Source of the DNA: Lachnoclostridium sp. An181
GTDB taxonomy: Bacteria; Bacillota; Clostridia; Lachnospirales; Lachnospiraceae
DNA: 64,000 nucleotides
Assembly: GCF_002160325.1 (NCBI RefSeq)
Contig: NZ_NFKJ01000005.1
Coordinates: 1-64,000, forward strand
Reading direction: 5' to 3'
A program made the translations under genes and the position numbers. The number at the start of each line of letters is the position of its first letter. Positions within the stretch are counted from its first letter, which is position 1. Below, one piece after another: positions 26,715-35,108 of the stretch. Below the pieces are notes generated by a model. It did no database searches, was not told the DNA's origin, and saw nothing but the letters and a program-made list of their open reading frames with translations.

Positions 26715-27044
26715 ATGACAGAACTGGAAAACTTTTTAAACCAGCTTGGGCTGCGCTTTCACTATCGCGGATTTGACCAGACACTTCTCGCATTTGATCT
26801 TTTGTTGGAAGATGAGATGCGTCTGTGCTCCATTGTAAAAGATATTTACATGCCAGTTGCCGAAAAATGCGGATGTACCTGGCACTCTGTTGAGCGCAAT
26901 ATCCGCACTTACATTGCTCATATCTGGGAAAATGAGACAAGCCGCGAAATTTTTGTCTCTTCTACAGGCTATACGCACAAACCAAGCGTTGCTGATTTTC
27001 TGGACATTCTTTTCTATTCTTTGATTCAGTGTGCGGAAAACTAA
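26715..27044 (+). CDS. Stand-alone Spo0A C-terminal-domain DNA-binding protein
   Basis: A 109-residue protein equivalent to the sigma-A-contacting and DNA-binding effector domain of Spo0A without the receiver domain: LENFLNQLGLRFHYRGFDQ, ALLLEDEMRL-like helix region, SIVKDIYMPVAEKCG, and CTWHSVERNIRTYIAHIW which matches the recognition helix SRVERAIRHAIEVAW. Having no phosphoacceptor domain, it cannot be switched by phosphorelay itself. AAGGAGGTG precedes the ATG by five bases. The upstream region carries three 0A boxes, so it may be controlled by Spo0A or by itself, and may control the nearby capsule genes; that link is inference. Confidence 0.85.
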   Translation: MTELENFLNQLGLRFHYRGFDQTLLAFDLLLEDEMRLCSIVKDIYMPVAEKCGCTWHSVERNIRTYIAHIWENETSREIFVSSTGYTHKPSVADFLDILFYSLIQCAEN

Positions 27045-27081
27045 AAATATTTGGCAAAGAGAATAATTTAAGCCAATCATG

Positions 27082-27102
27082 ACCACCAGCTAAGCTGGTG
27101 GT
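27082..27102. mobile_element. IS200/IS605-type terminal hairpin
   Basis: ACCACCAGCT and AGCTGGTGGT flank one A in a perfect 10-bp stem about 50 bp after the end of the decayed tnpA. Subterminal imperfect hairpins of this kind mark the right end of IS200 elements and are recognised by the Y1 transposase as single-stranded DNA. Confidence 0.7.
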
Positions 27103-27153
27103 TTCCTCTGCGGCTATAAGGTTGTGTTCTCTGCTTGCCTCTAAAGAACCTTT

Positions 27154-27481
27154 TTATTTGCCCTTTTGTACCGGCTCACCCGTAAACGGATCAATATACT
27201 CTTTTAATGTCATTTGATCGTACTCCAAATCTTCTTGTAATTGGTTTCTAACATATTCTTCTATTTTCTTTCCATATCTTACCCACTGTATCTACATAGC
27301 AACCTCTGTACCAAAAATGACGGTTCCCATATTTATATTTTAAATTGGCATGCCGTTCAAATATCATAAGCGAACTTTTTCCTTTTAAATATCCCATTAC
27401 TTCTGATATGCTATATTTTGGTGCAAATACAATATGATACTTACATTCCCACTTTGTATGTGATAAAATATTCTTATCCAT
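27154..27481 (-). pseudogene. tnpA: IS200/IS605-family TnpA (Y1 transposase) remnant
   Basis: The start MDKNILSHTKWECKYHIVFAP is intact, then about 45 residues including the HUH (His-x-His) segment are missing, and the frame resumes at SEVMGYLKGKSSLMIF. A single-base change after GNRHFWYRGCYVDTVG shifts the frame; the other frame continues with KKIEEYVRNQLQ to EYIDPFTGEPVQKGK and a TAA at 27154. The Tyr helix may remain, but loss of HUH makes the protein inactive. No accessory tnpB lies beside it. Confidence 0.88.
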
Positions 27482-27618
27482 TTAGGGTACCTCCTTTATA
27501 TAATCTGTGCGGTTGGTGAACCTACACTTATTATATCATTGGAGGTTTTTACTTGAAACTAAAGCTCTCTGGGAACATACCTGTATAACAGGGGTTTATT
27601 TTTATTGCCAATACAATA

Positions 27619-27654
27619 AAATAAGTCCCTTTCTTTGATTTTCGGGACTTATTT
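27619..27654. terminator. Bidirectional terminator-like hairpin
   Basis: AAATAAGTCCC (27619-27629) and GGGACTTATTT (27644-27654) form an 11-bp stem with A- and T-rich flanks. It can end the AIM24-like transcript from the right. The rest of the 27482-27804 gap holds the IS200 left end near 27510 and nothing else recognisable. Confidence 0.65.
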
Positions 27655-27804
27655 CAAAAGATTTGTATGAAGTTCATATGAAGATAATATGTAGGTTTTC
27701 TTGTCAGATCTCTGTAAGTTTCACTCAATATACCTTTTTTACCTGTTCATAAATGCTTTGCCGGGGCGTTTGCATCGTTACGCAACATAAATTCGTTTGA
27801 AAAA

Positions 27805-28482
27805 TTAATTATTTCCTGTCGGTATAAATGGACGAATTGCCGCTGCAACACCGGAAATCGGCATTGTCTGCAGCCACACTTGTCCAGGACCTGTCAGCAC
27901 TGTATTGAAAAGCCCTTCTCCTCCAAGCAGTTTGTTCTTGATGCCCGGCACCTGCTGAATATCAATGGAAACACTGCTTTCAAAACCTGCTACATTTCCG
28001 GTGTCCACCACTATCTTTTGTCCTGGCGCCAAGTCATATTTTATCAATTCTCCATCAATCTCCACAAAAGCCATCCCGTTTCCGGATAGTCTTTGCATGA
28101 TAAATCCTTCTCCTCCAAAAAATCCGGCTCCCAGCTTTTTATTGAAATGAATCGCCAGATCTACCCCTGTCTCAGATGCCAAAAACGCCTGTTTCTGCAC
28201 AACGATCTCTTTCCCCGGTTCAATTTTAAGCGCCAGAATTTTCCCCGGAAAACTGGATCCAAATGCAATCATTCCTTTTCCCCTTGCCGTATAAATATTC
28301 TGGAACATACTTTCTCCAGAAAACGCTTTGCCAAACATTTTTCCAATTCCGCCACCACTTGTCTTCATCTCCATGTTCGGATTCATCCAAACCATGGAAC
28401 CTTTTTCTGTGATCATCTGTTCTCCGTCCTCCATCTGACAGATTACAACCGGGAAACTTCCTCCTTTGATTTCATAATTCAT
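27805..28482 (-). CDS. AIM24 / TIGR00266 family protein
   Basis: A 225-residue all-beta protein recognised as TIGR00266/AIM24: ITEKGSMVWMNPNMEMKTS, GGGIGKMFGKAFSGESMFQNIYTA, ASETGVDLAIHFNKKLGAGFFGGEGFIMQRLSG, and the end ALRPFIPTG-like AAIRPFIPTG. The tryptophan-rich-sensory-type barrel fold is known from structures, but the molecular function in bacteria is not established; homologues often sit close to cell envelope or stress genes. AAAAGGAGG precedes the ATG. Its upstream region contains one of two leader-like repeats (28519-28641). Confidence 0.88.
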   Translation of the reverse strand: MNYEIKGGSFPVVICQMEDGEQMITEKGSMVWMNPNMEMKTSGGGIGKMFGKAFSGESMFQNIYTARGKGMIAFGSSFPGKILALKIEPGKEIVVQKQAFLASETGVDLAIHFNKKLGAGFFGGEGFIMQRLSGNGMAFVEIDGELIKYDLAPGQKIVVDTGNVAGFESSVSIDIQQVPGIKNKLLGGEGLFNTVLTGPGQVWLQTMPISGVAAAIRPFIPTGNN

Positions 28483-28518
28483 AGACTTTTCCTCCTTTTC
28501 ATGTTGACTTTATTTACT

Positions 28519-28641
28519 TTTCAAGCTTTTCTTCATTTTTTACCAGCCAAGCCCACTTATTTAAACTTTTCCCTGTAACATGTAAAAATCCCCGTAAATA
28601 TAAGTCTTTTTACTATCTTTCCCATTTTCCGCCTGGTAAAA
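28519..28641 (-). repeat. Leader-like direct repeat, copy A
   Basis: About 123 bp related to 31439-31564: shared blocks include TTTTTTACCAGCC at one end, TTTTCC in the middle, and CCTGGTAAA at the other end. The two ends are inverted to one another (TTTACCAG / CTGGTAAA). Copy A fills the gap before the AIM24-like gene and has no CRISPR repeats attached. Confidence 0.6.
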
Positions 28642-28653
28642 TACTGGAAATAT

Positions 28654-29124
28654 TTAAAACCCTCCATTATTATACGCCTTCGTAATCACATAAGACAGCT
28701 CATAATATGCACTACTGTTATAATTATCAATAATTTCGCAGATTTTATTATTATATACTCTAACAATACCATCTATATAATCTTCACCTGGCTGCAATGT
28801 CGCTAAAATTAGCCGCATATAAACTTTACCCATCTGAGTCTCGGAGGGAATTTTTTCAACCAGTTCTTTATCCACATTTGTAATATCAAATCCATCACAT
28901 TTCAAATGATATACTTCTATCCATTCGTTTTCTACTTTGGACGGATTCTCACAATGCAGGACATTTGCAAGGCTTATCAGGTGTCTCCACTCTTCTTTTG
29001 GAATGCTGTTTACTACATATTTATTTCTTTGATGAAGTTTTCTTGCTACTCTTTCTATCATATAACACAGAAAATACAGATCATCATATTGGATATCCTC
29101 ATCCAGGAAAAATTGGTTTGTCAT
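28654..29124 (-). CDS. Partner protein of the DUF3990 gene (possible antitoxin side)
   Basis: A 156-residue acidic protein with helical N-terminus (YDDLYFLCYMIERVARKLHQ) and the stretch PKEEWRHLISLANVLHCENPSKV, then ETQMGKVYMRLILATL and YELSYVITKAYNNGGF. I have the impression that this type usually follows DUF3990 proteins, but I cannot name a family. The ATG overlaps the stop of the DUF3990 gene as ATGA (29124-29121), so the two are translationally coupled. Such pairing suggests a toxin-antitoxin or a modifying-enzyme/partner unit. No DNA-binding motif is visible. Confidence 0.6.
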   Translation of the reverse strand: MTNQFFLDEDIQYDDLYFLCYMIERVARKLHQRNKYVVNSIPKEEWRHLISLANVLHCENPSKVENEWIEVYHLKCDGFDITNVDKELVEKIPSETQMGKVYMRLILATLQPGEDYIDGIVRVYNNKICEIIDNYNSSAYYELSYVITKAYNNGGF

Positions 29125-29582
29125 AATGAATAACTCTCTTCAAATTCTAATGTTTCAAGTGCTTTTTCTGTACAAAATACAATCTGATGTGTAGGGTATT
29201 TAAATTTAACCAACTCCCAAAAAGCAGCCTTGGATATATTTCCCGTAATATAATCTTCTATATAATCCCATATAGTATCATCAGCCATTGGTCCGTCCAC
29301 AATATCGTAATTATGTCTATTTCCTCTACGGCAATCTACAATAAACTCCAGCCATTCTTCAGTCATCTCTAAAAATTGTTTTATCTTCAAAGATGAATTT
29401 TCAACATAATGGTATTTATTTACAATATGTTTCCCACGTTTCGTTAAGGCCCATCTTTTTGCCTGCTTTTCCAAGATAGTACAATAAAACCCATATCCAA
29501 AATCTTTATAAAATCCATTTTCCAGTATTTTCGGTTTTTCTACTACAACATTACTTCCAAGAAAGATAATCTGTTTAATCAT
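29121..29582 (-). CDS. DUF3990 protein (ADP-ribosyltransferase-like)
   Basis: A 153-residue protein with the DUF3990 hallmarks GSNVVVEKPKI, KDFGYGFYCTILEKQAKRWA and, at the C-terminus, FWELVKFKYPTHQIVFCTEKALETLEF. The domain is related to ADP-ribosyltransferases; most members open with YHGS, whose His contacts NAD, while this one has FLGS, so the catalytic His is replaced by Leu and the activity may be changed. AGGGGAAA precedes the ATG. It lies 145 bp from the end of the CRISPR array and transcribes away from it. Role as a toxin is inferred from the ATGA-coupled partner. Confidence 0.75.
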   Translation of the reverse strand: MIKQIIFLGSNVVVEKPKILENGFYKDFGYGFYCTILEKQAKRWALTKRGKHIVNKYHYVENSSLKIKQFLEMTEEWLEFIVDCRRGNRHNYDIVDGPMADDTIWDYIEDYITGNISKAAFWELVKFKYPTHQIVFCTEKALETLEFEESYSL

Positions 29583-29726
29583 TTTCCCCTGATATAACTA
29601 TTTTAGTATTTCCTTATCTTATTGAATCACTTAAAAACTATGCCAAATACACTTTTTAATAATATTTTCTTCCTGGTTCACCTTGCTCTCTAATACCTCA
29701 AGGTGTAATCACGGAACAGCGTTCCA

Positions 29727-31388
29727 GTTTCAATATATTTCATGTTGCTGTTTATCTAACCAAATCGTTTTCCATTCCCATACTCCTGGCAAGTTTCAAT
29801 ACATCTCATGTTGTTGTTTATCTTTTCTGTATCGATCTTGCTCTATGTAACTCTTTTGCAGTTTCAATACATCTCATGTTGTTGTTTATCAGTTATTAAT
29901 AAAAAGAAAAGAGAGGAAAAGGACAGTTTCAATACATCTCATGTTGTTGTTTATCTTACAGCTGGCAGGGCAAGGTATATAAATGCCAGCGGTTTCAATA
30001 CATCTCATGTTGTTGTTTATCGATTTTATTGACAAACAGGACGTTGTTGTTAATTAGTTTCAATACATCTCATGTTGTTGTTTATCTTGCCACGCATCCC
30101 CGCCGATTTCCAGATAATCCAGTTTCAATACATCTCATGTTGTTGTTTATCAAATTAGGAGGAACAGATGAACGAATTAAAAGTAATGTTTCAATACATC
30201 TCATGTTGTTGTTTATCAACTCAATCCAGTCACTATGTGCCGCATACATGCCGTTTCAATACATCTCATGTTGTTGTTTATCCAATAACCTTTTCTCTTT
30301 ACTGTTCCCTTTTAACAGGTTTCAATACATCTCATGTTGTTGTTTATCGTGTCTTCGAAAATGGGGCAGTTTTCATGGATCTACGTTTCAATACATCTCA
30401 TGTTGTTGTTTATCTGACCTGTACAATGCGCCCCAGGGGATGTTTACAGAGTTTCAATACATCTCATGTTGTTGTTTATCTTCCTGGCCGAGCAAGCTCT
30501 ATTGTAAAAAGAAGGTTTCAATACATCTCATGTTGTTGTTTATCGCAAGTCCAAGCCCAGCTCCGCCTGTCGCACTTGAGTTTCAATACATCTCATGTTG
30601 TTGTTTATCTCGGAATTGAATTTCCAGAACTGAAAAAGGCTGACTGTTTCAATACATCTCATGTTGTTGTTTATCTTTTACATTAACTCCCATTCGCTTT
30701 TCTAATAGCGTTTCAATACATCTCATGTTGTTGTTTATCGAAACATCAGATTGTTTTTGGTTGCAATTATTTGTTTCAATACATCTCATGTTGTTGTTTA
30801 TCGTTGTGTTTTGCTCAGAAGTAAATGCTGGACGACTGGTTTCAATACATCTCATGTTGTTGTTTATCTTTTATCTCGATTCCATTCGCCCCCTCTTTTA
30901 TCCCGTTTCAATACATCTCATGTTGTTGTTTATCAAAGTCGTTAAAAACGAATCTTTCGATAAGTTGGTGTTTCAATACATCTCATGTTGTTGTTTATCT
31001 CCCCATCAACGATGTACCGAAAATGGGCAAGTGGGTTTCAATACATCTCATGTTGTTGTTTATCTATCGCCTGTCCAGTCGGCCACGCTGGCCGTCAACT
31101 GTTTCAATACATCTCATGTTGTTGTTTATCTCCTCTTGGTAGTTGTATGTAATATCACCAAAACGTTTCAATACATCTCATGTTGTTGTTTATCAGGGTT
31201 GCAGAAAGAACTGCAACCCCAATTTTTTGTTTCAATACATCTCATGTTGTTGTTTATCGCGAAAAAGATACCTAATACACTCGCTACAAGCATGTTTCAA
31301 TACATCTCATGTTGTTGTTTATCTGCAACGATTTCTTTTTCTTTTGCCCAAGATTTTTGTTTCAATACATCTCATGTTGTTGTTTATC
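29727..31388 (-). CRISPR. Orphan CRISPR array, 26 repeats of 30 bp
   Basis: Repeats start at 29727, 29793, 29861 and then every 63-67 bp up to 31359, giving 26 copies and 25 unique spacers of 33-38 bp. On the plus strand the unit begins GTTTCAATACATCTC and ends TTGTTGTTTATC. The reverse form ends in ATTGAAAC, the usual 5' tag of type I-B or III crRNAs, so transcription probably runs on the minus strand from about 31.4 kb to the left. The leftmost copy has four changed bases, as expected for the old trailer end. No cas gene exists anywhere in this window. Confidence 0.97.
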
Positions 31389-31438
31389 CCACGATTTCTC
31401 GCTATTTTTCCATTTCATTATCTCTGATTCTCCTTTAT

Positions 31439-31564
31439 TTTTCAAGCCTTTCTTTGTTTTTTACCAGCCGTACCATCTTCCTTTATATTTTCCACACAAA
31501 TACGTAAAACTTCTTGTAACCATAAGCTTTTTTCACATTTCCTATATTTCGGCACCTGGTAAAT
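31439..31564 (-). repeat. Leader-like direct repeat, copy B (probable CRISPR leader)
   Basis: AT-rich sequence starting about 50 bp beyond the last repeat, at the expected leader side. It aligns along its length with copy A (28519-28641): TTTTTTACCAGCC, TTTTCC, and the CCTGGTAAA end are shared. Its TTTACCAG / CTGGTAAA ends are inverted repeats. Confidence 0.6.
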
Positions 31565-31971
31565 AATTGACACATTTTCAAAGTCCCATTTTTCCTTGCT
31601 GATTTATCTCCTGCGTTTTATACCATATTAACACTGTCCTATCTGCCAGATATCTAAAATCTAGGCTATGATTCCTATTGTTATCCCATATCATTGACCA
31701 TTTGGTTTTATTGGACAAGTTTCTACTCATATTTATATTCGTAATTTTATACGAAATCTAACACCTCCAGATTCAAGACTTCCCATTCTTTACTAATTGC
31801 GACTGCTTTTGAAAAGTCGATATAATTCTATCCCCTGTGTCTGACTATATACTTTTGAAATTGTGCAGTAATTATGAACACTGTTCTCTCAAACTGTGTC
31901 ACCCTGAGCCAGCATATACGCTGACATCATGTATGCTGGCTCTGCTGGTTAACCGTTCAAACTTTATTAAA
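31565..31971. other. Gene-free stretch with a hairpin at 31906-31942
   Basis: No convincing gene. A 50-codon minus-strand frame starting ATGAGTAGAAAC near 31730 lacks a ribosome site. GAGCCAGCATA (31906-31916) and TATGCTGGCTC (31932-31942) make an 11-bp stem with a 15-base loop, 30 bp after the amidase stop. No T-run follows on the minus strand, so it is either a weak terminator or a recombination or attachment relic. Confidence 0.5.
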
Positions 31972-32991
31972 TTATTCTATCCAAATCTTAATTTTATCTG
32001 CATACCTTCCAATCACCCCGGCATACCCATCCATTCCATGCCCTTTTTCATTGTCAATTTGAGTCTCATAAAAGTTTGAATCATTCTGAGCAGAGACACA
32101 ATAGTATATTTTTTTATATCTATATCCTTCTGGCGTGGTATAATAAAATTCGAACGCTTGGATTGGCGAACCGTCTCCCAAAACGCCGTTAACCAAATCT
32201 TTTGTGTCATAATGATCTTCAAAAATCAAATACGGCAGCCATCCATTCTTTTTAGTATAAACACGTCCCTTTACTTTTCCTTTTGTAACCCGAAGTCCCA
32301 AATAGCAAATCGGAACATTATCTCCTTTACCTGCCCAGTCTTCCTGATTTTTTACTTCCGGCCACCATCGGTCGGTATATGCAGAATAATAACAGTCTAC
32401 TTGTCCAAGCTCTCTGTTCTGTAAAATCTCCCCGGAGGTATTGCCTTCCTTTTGGGATATATTCACAGGATCTTCTTTCCCTTTCCCATCTGATATTCCC
32501 TCCACAATTGCTCTGGCACATTTCTCTACATCCCAGGCATTTGCATCTGATTTGGAATCAACAAAACAGCATTCTATCAAAATTGCGGTTGCATTTGTGC
32601 TCTTCAATATATATAAATCTCTTCCTTTTTTTTCACCTCTGTTTTTAATTCCTAGAGCACTTGCAATTTTAGAACTGACACATTTTGAAACACTCTTACC
32701 GCTTTCATCGTCATAATAGTAAACCTCTGTGCCGGTTCCCCCTCCTGCATTCAAATGAATGGAGACATCCAGATCTGCCTGATGACTATTGCATTTCTTC
32801 ACAATAGCAGAAAGGTTTTGGTTCTGTGTTGCCCCTTCGTCATCCGTACAATCATGTACCGTGTGTCCTTGCTTTTTCAAAAGTTCAATGACTCTGTTTT
32901 TCACCTTCCTGTTTTCATTTACCTCATCCAGGTATCCCGAAGCCCCTCTGCACCTGAGAGAATGTCCTGCATGTATGTTATAAACCGCCAT
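31972..32991 (-). CDS. N-acetylmuramoyl-L-alanine amidase (endolysin)
   Basis: A 339-residue Amidase_3 enzyme without signal peptide. Zinc ligands are seen in YNIHAGHS (His), the Glu around residue 24-27 (DEVNENR), VSIHLNAGGG (His) and the catalytic Glu in ILIECCFVDS. The catalytic domain ends near residue 180; the C-terminal half (WWPEVKNQEDWAGKGDN, YLGLRVTKGKVKGRVYTKK) is probably a cell-wall-binding domain. It is the last gene of the tail cluster, behind the holin, so it would release particles by cleaving the cell's own peptidoglycan. Confidence 0.92.
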   Translation of the reverse strand: MAVYNIHAGHSLRCRGASGYLDEVNENRKVKNRVIELLKKQGHTVHDCTDDEGATQNQNLSAIVKKCNSHQADLDVSIHLNAGGGTGTEVYYYDDESGKSVSKCVSSKIASALGIKNRGEKKGRDLYILKSTNATAILIECCFVDSKSDANAWDVEKCARAIVEGISDGKGKEDPVNISQKEGNTSGEILQNRELGQVDCYYSAYTDRWWPEVKNQEDWAGKGDNVPICYLGLRVTKGKVKGRVYTKKNGWLPYLIFEDHYDTKDLVNGVLGDGSPIQAFEFYYTTPEGYRYKKIYYCVSAQNDSNFYETQIDNEKGHGMDGYAGVIGRYADKIKIWIE

Positions 32992-33070
32992 TGCGAATCC
33001 TCCTTTTTCTTAATCTAAATATCAGAGTCCTTCCTGTTCCGCTTTCTCTCTGGCAGACAAAAAATATGGA

Positions 33071-33535
33071 TTATCCATGTTTTTGGTCATCATCTTTGTT
33101 TACGACTCTATCTGCAATTTCCAATCCTTGTATCAAAATATTCGGCACACGATAGCCCGCTGCCACAAAATTTTCCAGAACAGAACGGATTTCATTGATA
33201 ATCAGACTTGCAAGAACAAACCAGCCAAGCAATGTTGTAACACCAAGATCTATTCCAATTGAGTTCCCGATTTCTATGAATACCGCACTGGAGCCAAATG
33301 CAACCATGATCATGATCCAATATCCCAATTTTTTCAGAACACCTTTCCATCCTTTTGTAGAATTTTCTTTTCCAAGCATCCTGCTTTTCATCCAGCCAGT
33401 GAACCAATCTGCTACGTTCAGCATAAGAAATACTACAAACAAAATCCAGTGTTCACCAAAGATATAGGAAAGCACTGCTACTGCAGCGCCTATAATTGCA
33501 TTATATTCATTGATAATAGGTTCTACACAATTCAT
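33071..33535 (-). CDS. Phage holin (PF05105, holin family 4)
   Basis: A 154-residue protein: AAVAVLSYIFGEHWILFVVFLMLNVADWFTGW is the family signature with the NVADWxTG motif, then KGWKGVLKKLGYWIMIMVAF, and a third helix LGWFVLASLIINEIRSVLEN. The ATG at 33535 follows GGGAGG at good spacing; two earlier ATGs overlap the ribosome site. It forms the membrane hole that lets the adjoining amidase through. It sits 79 bp upstream of the amidase, typical of a lysis cassette. Confidence 0.9.
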   Translation of the reverse strand: MNCVEPIINEYNAIIGAAVAVLSYIFGEHWILFVVFLMLNVADWFTGWMKSRMLGKENSTKGWKGVLKKLGYWIMIMVAFGSSAVFIEIGNSIGIDLGVTTLLGWFVLASLIINEIRSVLENFVAAGYRVPNILIQGLEIADRVVNKDDDQKHG

Positions 33536-33817
33536 GTTCATTCCCTCCCATCTCAATATTTGAAATTTGTCAATATATCTCCCGATATATTTTTTAATTT
33601 ATCTTAATACCTTTACAGGTATCAATTCATTGTTAATAAATCTGTTGCCTTGTCTATCCATACACTTACCCTATCAGTTCTCACTTCCATGTCCTTACAT
33701 TCCTTCATTCTGTTTTATGGATAAAGGTACAGGGTAGACTTTTGCTTTATTACTGCCTCATTGGGCTGATGGAGGGATCCTTCTTATCCCTGTACCTGTA
33801 TCGGCACTATAAATCTG

Positions 33818-35108
33818 TTAAGCCGCCTGCAGCTGGCTCTTTCTATAACTTCCGAAGACTAGCTCCGGTTCATAATAAGCTTTCTTTTTGGACAGTGTAA
33901 AGATAAGAGTAAGCACCTTTTTGCTTACAACTATCAGTGCCTGCATTTTCTTTAATGGATTATTTTCCCTTGTTTTCAGCTAATCGTAGAGCTGTCGCAG
34001 TTCCTTATTGTTTGCCACCATAGTAAGTGAAATCTGATACAGCACACTTCGCAGATTTTTTCTGCCCCGCTTTGATATACATGTTCCACTCTTATTTTTT
34101 CGGAACTATCTTCTATCAGGTTATATCCTGCCAGACGACTCATCTGTCTTGCATCCTCAAAACGTAACGGATTTCCCAGTTCACCCAGACACATTGCTAA
34201 AGATACTACTCCCATTCCAGATATACTCAACAGGTATTCTGATACTTCTGTTTTCTTCAGTGCTTTTTCCATCTCTGTTTCCAATGATTCCAGCTGCTTT
34301 GTTAATAACTCTAATTCCTCCATTAACTGCTGTATTTTAAAGCATGCAGCATACTCTCCGTAATCAACTCCTACACTGGTTTTTACAGCTGTTACCAATT
34401 GTGCTGCCTTTTTTCTTCCTACTGTCTTTTTCACTGCTTTTTTGATTTCTTTCAGCACACCTTCTTCTCCTAATTCCAATATAAACTTAGGAATAGGGCA
34501 TACTTTCAGCAGATGCATAGAAGCTTTCCCTGCAAAAGGATGCTTGAATACAGTTCCAAACTCAGGAAAATATTCATCTAACACTGCAGTTATTGTATGG
34601 ATAATAGACTTTTTCCTTTTGTTCATGCTGTGTCTGGTCGTTGTCAGTCCCCGCAATTCTGCGTAGACATCGTGCGGAAGATAGGTCTCAAAATATCGTC
34701 CGTCCTTAACCAGTCTTGCTATCCTAAGTGCGTCCTTTTTATCTGATTTTGTCTGGCTGTTATCATCCAATTCCTTTGCTTTTTTGTATGGTAAGGATTT
34801 ACCAATACAACGGTGATCTTTGTCTGTTTAAGCAGGAAATTTGCAAATGCCTTCCAGTAATGTCCGGTTGGCTCCATTCCCACGATAACCTTGTTAAAAT
34901 CTTCCACCTTGTAGATTTCACAAATCCTTGTTAAGATTGCATTGAAACCATTTCGGTTATTTTCAAATTTAAGTGCCTTGTTATGTTCGATGCCACGGCA
35001 GTCTACAAATCTTGCCCATTGGTTATGCTTGGCAATATCAACACCAACAATTAAGGTTTTTAATGTGATTGTTTCAAGTTTTTCATTGGAATGGCTTTTC
35101 TTTTTCAT
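33818..35108 (-). pseudogene. IS110-family transposase, decayed
   Basis: The DEDD N-domain begins LIVGVDIAKHNQWARF, with VIVGMEPTGHYWKAFANFL, then the frame breaks near 34770 (after NPYHTKK) and resumes as DDNSQTKSDKKDALRIA. The C-terminal transposase_20 part has LLSISGMGVVSLAMCLGELG; a second frameshift occurs near 34075, and the restored frame contains an in-frame TAG before LKTRENNPLKK and ends with LVFGSYRKSQLQAA at 33818. Three lesions make it inactive. IS110 elements lack inverted terminal repeats, so exact ends are not visible. It lies between the adhesin and holin genes of the tail cluster. Confidence 0.9.

Noticed and set aside
29727-31388. Naming the exact CRISPR type
   Set aside because: The ATTGAAAC end is shared by types I-A, I-B and III, and no cas gene is present to decide.
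29808-31566. Several plus-strand frames across 29.8-31.6 kb with repeated NTSHVVVYL, QYISCCCLS or SIHLMLLFI segments
   Set aside because: They are translations of the CRISPR repeat in its three frames and not genes.
31600-31730. A 50-codon minus-strand frame between the array and amidase as a small cas-like gene
   Set aside because: It has no ribosome site and no recognisable cas motif.
31906-31942. Phage attachment site at the tail locus edge
   Set aside because: No matching copy could be found at the other border near 44.6 kb and no integrase exists, so it is listed only as a hairpin.
33976-35108. IS110 frames as a tail fibre or recombinase of the phage
   Set aside because: The DEDD start, the EPTGHYWKAF and ISGMGVVSLAM motifs identify an IS110 transposase; the frames are broken parts of one gene.
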